The notes below the pieces were generated by a model. That model was not told where the DNA came from. It did not search any database and saw nothing but the letters and a program-made list of their open reading frames with translations. Of a stretch of DNA of 64,000 nucleotides, positions 61,576 to 64,000 are shown piece after piece (the first letter of the stretch is position 1; each line of letters starts with the position of its first letter). This stretch comes from Methylobacterium nodulans ORS 2060 (lineage in GTDB: Bacteria > Pseudomonadota > Alphaproteobacteria > Rhizobiales > Beijerinckiaceae): positions 7,673,001-7,737,000 of the forward strand of contig NC_011894.1 in NCBI RefSeq assembly GCF_000022085.1. The letters are read 5' to 3'. A program made the position numbers and the translations under genes.

Positions 61576-62853
61576 TTATGCGCTTAGAGTCGCAACATTG
61601 CCCGCGGGCAGCGCCAGATCCGGCGCCGTTCGCCTGATCGTGTCGGCCACGTAGGACGGAGCGAGGTGCGCGTAGTGCTTCTCGGCCATGCGGGTGCCGG
61701 AGTGGCCCAGCGCTTCGGCCACGACGATCAGCGGAGCGCCATTGCGGACCATCGCGCTCGCGTAGGAGTGCCGCAGCTCGTGGAGTGTGATGCTCTCCAG
61801 CTTCGCCCGATCCAGCGCCGTCTTGAAGCTCCGCTGATAAGTGGCCGGGCCCCAGCCCTCACCATTCTCGCGAATCAGCAGCAGCGCCTTGGGCGCACGA
61901 CCGGCCGATAAGCGCTCGAACAGAGCCACACCGCCAGGCGTGAGCGGGACGTGGCGGGCTCGGCCGTTCTTGCTGCGCTCGATGAACACCGTCCCATTCG
62001 CCCGGTCGAAGTCGCGCACCATCAGGCGGGACAGCTCGCCGAATCGCGCGCCGGTCATGAGTGCCGTGGCCACGAGATCTCGGAGCGCCCCGTCGCAGGT
62101 GTTCAGGAGCCGCTGCTGTTCGGCTGCGTCAAGAAAGCGCACCCGGGCCGATCCGGTGTCCCGAAACGGCTTCAGCAGCCGCCACGCCCGGTCATTGTCC
62201 GCGAGCTGATGCTGGTAGGCCCAATTCAGCGCGGCCTTAAGGAGCGTCAATGTCCGATTCGCGGTATCGCGGCGACGGCGCAGCGCTTCCGGGTCGGATA
62301 GATCGACTGGCCGAGTGTTCACCTGCTTGGCGAGCTTTCCGGTTCGGACTCGCTTCGGCGCGTGCACCATGGCGTCGCGCCAGCGTCGCAACTTATCGAG
62401 GGTGAGGTCGCTCACTCGCGTGGCGCCGAGCTTCGGCAGGATATGCGTCCGGGCGCGGGAGCGCGCGTCATAGACGGCCTTCATGCCTTCGGCCGTGCGC
62501 GCCTCCAGGTAGCGCTCCAAAGCGTCGGCCACGGTCAAAGTAGGTTGCGCATCCGGCGCTGCCTGAAGTGATCGGACCCAGGCCCGGGTGGCTTCCTTGG
62601 CTTGTTCGTGCGTGAGGACGGTTGAGCCGTCCGCCTGGGCGACGTCGTCGGCGCGACCAAGGCGGACCTGAACCCGCTTGCCATCAGGCAGGCGCGACGC
62701 GGCAAGCCACGTTCCCCCCTGCCCTCTCGTTCCACGTCCGCTGCGATAGCCAAGCCGGATGCCGGGACCGATCAGCTCCCACTCGGGCGCATCGGTAGCC
62801 GGAAGGCTGGCTCGGCTGGTTCGGCTTTTGAAGGAACTGGCGCGGCGGGGCAT
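61576..62853 (-). CDS. int: Tyrosine-type site-specific integrase of the island
   Basis: The product of about 425 residues has an N-terminal arm-binding region, a SAM-like core-binding domain (TVADALERYLEARTAEGMKAVYDARSRARTHILPKL) and the catalytic domain. The latter has Arg in MTGARFGELSRLMVRDF, Lys in ERSKNGRARHVPL, HxxR in LHELRHSYASAMV, His in ALGHSGTRMAEKHYAHL, and the nucleophile Tyr in KHYAHL. The gene reads away from attR, 137 bases inside it. The ATG at 62853 is chosen; an in-frame TTG at 62886 would start inside the 19-bp repeat. Confidence 0.92.
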   Translation of the reverse strand: MPRRASSFKSRTSRASLPATDAPEWELIGPGIRLGYRSGRGTRGQGGTWLAASRLPDGKRVQVRLGRADDVAQADGSTVLTHEQAKEATRAWVRSLQAAPDAQPTLTVADALERYLEARTAEGMKAVYDARSRARTHILPKLGATRVSDLTLDKLRRWRDAMVHAPKRVRTGKLAKQVNTRPVDLSDPEALRRRRDTANRTLTLLKAALNWAYQHQLADNDRAWRLLKPFRDTGSARVRFLDAAEQQRLLNTCDGALRDLVATALMTGARFGELSRLMVRDFDRANGTVFIERSKNGRARHVPLTPGGVALFERLSAGRAPKALLLIRENGEGWGPATYQRSFKTALDRAKLESITLHELRHSYASAMVRNGAPLIVVAEALGHSGTRMAEKHYAHLAPSYVADTIRRTAPDLALPAGNVATLSA

Positions 62854-62863
62854 CGGCGGACTT

Positions 62864-62882
62864 TTCGTTGTCGAATTCGTTG
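62864..62882 (+). repeat. Right copy of 19-bp repeat, at the integrase start region
   Basis: This copy matches 22666-22684 exactly. It lies 11 bases upstream of the integrase ATG, where GTTGTC and GACAAC (62868 to 62888) make an imperfect dyad around it. A shared binding site for the integrase, excisionase or a repressor is the simplest reading. Confidence 0.55.
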
Positions 62883-62990
62883 ACAACTATGCCATGAAAC
62901 CGAATGATCCACAATGAGCCGATATGACGTAAGCCACTGAGGATCAAAGTGTATCAGCCAGTCTCAAGATGCCTCAAGAACCCTCATTCT

Positions 62991-63039
62991 TCGCCCTCTC
63001 ACGGCGAAAACAGGGGTTCGAGTCCCCTTGGGAGCGCCA
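62991..63039 (+). other. attR: right attachment site
   Basis: The 49-base copy of the tRNA-Glu 3' half lacks the 5' half of the tRNA, so it is not a gene. It marks the right end of the island. Confidence 0.9.
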
Positions 63040-63181
63040 CCTTCCCCAAATTGCCCTTTATCTTCAATGCTTCGGCATCGGTGGGACCTTCACCCCGGTC
63101 GGTGGTGGGACCTGCCTGAGGACGCGCGAGCAGTGCCATCGCGAGGCCCGCGCGCGGCGCGGGTGCAGCGCTCGACCTCCT

Positions 63182-64000
63182 TCCTCATCGGATGCGGTCG
63201 CGCCGGACCTGGCTGCGGCAGCGCATGGCATTCTGCCGCTATCAGCCTTCCTGCTGACGCTCGGCTCGTTCCTGACCGCGAGCCTCTCGGCCCAGGAGCC
63301 GGGGCTCGGACGCCCGCGGCTTGCCATGGTTTTCGCTTGGATTGCGCTCGGCGTGCCGCTCCTCGCGACGGCGGCAGTCGCGCTCCTGGGGCTCAATCCA
63401 GTACTGCGCTCGGGCGTCATCCTGTCCGTCTTGGCGCCGCCGGTCGGCAGCGCGGCGGCGCTCGCGACGACGCTCGGCCTGCGGCCGCGCCTCGCACTGC
63501 TGACCTCGATCGCGCTGACCGTCGCCTCACCCGCCTTGATGCCGCTCCTCGCGATGCTGCTGCGAGCCGATGTCTCCCTCGACACCGGGCACCTGGCGTG
63601 GCGGCTCATCGCCGTCGTCGGATCGGCCGCGCTCATCGCCGCGATGGCGCGCCGCTGGCGCGCCCGGCTCACTGCTGTCCTGCCCGACGCGCTGGCGGCG
63701 GCCGGCGTCGCGGTGATCGGTCTCGTCATCGTGGGGCTCGCGGTGACGGACGGGGTGCGCGCGCAGATCGCCGTAGCGCCCGACACCTTCGCCCCCTTCG
63801 TCACGGCCGCGGTCGGCGTGAACCTCGCAGCGGGCCCTGCCGGGACGGCGCTGTTCTGGCCCTGGGGCAGCTGGGACGCGATGACGGTCGGCCTCGTGAG
63901 CGGGAACCGGAACGTGACGCTCGCCTGGGCGGCGGCCGGCGCGACGCTGGCGCCGGAGGGCGAGGCCTACATCGCCGCCTGCGCCATCCCGATCCTGAGC
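63182..64000 (+). CDS. Polytopic membrane transporter, bile acid:sodium symporter-like (runs off window)
   Basis: The open frame shows repeated membrane helices (LPLSAFLLTLGSFLTASLS, MVFAWIALGVPLLATAAVALLGL, LRSGVILSVLAPPVGSAAALATTLG, LAAAGVAVIGLVIVGLAV) and then GLVSGNRNVTLAWAAAGATLAPEG, similar to the conserved GNRN segment of BASS/arsenite-type permeases. The substrate is unknown. No ATG or GTG precedes the first helix in frame, so the start is unclear (a CTG or ATT near 63230 is possible) or the 5' end is damaged. The 3' end lies beyond the window. Confidence 0.5.

Larger units (their letters stand above)
22622..63039. mobile_element. Genomic island of about 40.4 kb integrated in tRNA-Glu
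   Basis: The boundaries are the 49-bp tRNA-derived direct repeats. An integrase gene lies just inside the right end and an excisionase-like gene close to the left end. The content is mostly short unknown genes, DNA-processing enzymes, a helicase with an iteron-like array, and six or more insertion sequences or remnants. No relaxase, secretion or virion gene is visible, so self-transfer is unlikely in the present state. It could be an integrative replicating element, a phage satellite, or a composite of several insertions. Confidence 0.85.

Noticed and set aside
62991..63039. Second tRNA-Glu gene
   Set aside because: Only the 3' half is present; the acceptor 5' strand and D arm are missing, so it is an attachment site.

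Overview
The window looks like a chromosome segment of a high-GC alphaproteobacterium of the Rhizobiales, most like Methylobacterium/Methylorubrum. The evidence is gene content and order: an MbfA-type iron exporter under Irr-like boxes, waaA-lpxK-DUF2093, an LdtR-type MarR regulator, an rpoH-rluD pair, and short interspersed palindromes of rhizobial type. This was read by eye; no database search was run.

Layout. (1) 1-22,545 is dense, conserved core sequence: lipid A and Kdo enzymes (waaA, lpxK), acyl-CoA metabolism, haem synthesis (hemB), a KtrAB-like potassium uptake pair, threonine ammonia-lyase, a leucyl/arginyl-tRNA-protein transferase, both ends of the AMP branch (purB, purA), a D-amino-acid transaminase, sigma-32 and RluD. 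(2) 22,546-22,621 is an intact tRNA-Glu(CTC) gene. Its last 49 bases recur exactly at 62,991-63,039, and a tyrosine integrase lies just inside the second copy, so 22,622-63,039 is an integrated genomic island of about 40.4 kb. (3) 63,040-64,000 returns to core-like sequence with the start of a polytopic transporter.

The island is a mosaic. Its left arm has an excisionase-like HTH protein, small conserved unknowns and a replication module: a primase-like/RecA-fold helicase reading frame broken at a run of seven G, followed directly by ten exact copies of a CCGACTA heptamer in about 200 bases plus a strong stem-loop, which looks like an iteron-type replication origin. The middle is full of transposable elements (IS1182-type, two IS5-type, an IS701/IS4-like element abutting one IS5, an ISAs1-derived remnant, an IS630 tail). 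These surround an exonuclease/PDDEXK pair, stress genes (hemerythrin-YsnF, phasin), a CorC/hemolysin-type membrane protein, an acetoacetate decarboxylase-like gene with a LysR regulator, and a zinc-finger-less MucR. The right arm holds many very small genes, two families of tandem terminator-like repeats (57.4-57.8 kb and 58.7-59.4 kb), a conspicuously AT-rich DUF4238 gene, an HNH nuclease and the integrase.

I see no relaxase, type IV secretion system, capsid or terminase gene. The island therefore resembles a replicating integrative element or phage-satellite-like unit that has decayed or depends on a helper. The most novel-looking parts are the heptamer array beside the helicase, the 19-bp repeat shared by the inner edges of both island ends, and the tandem non-coding units with back-to-back terminators.
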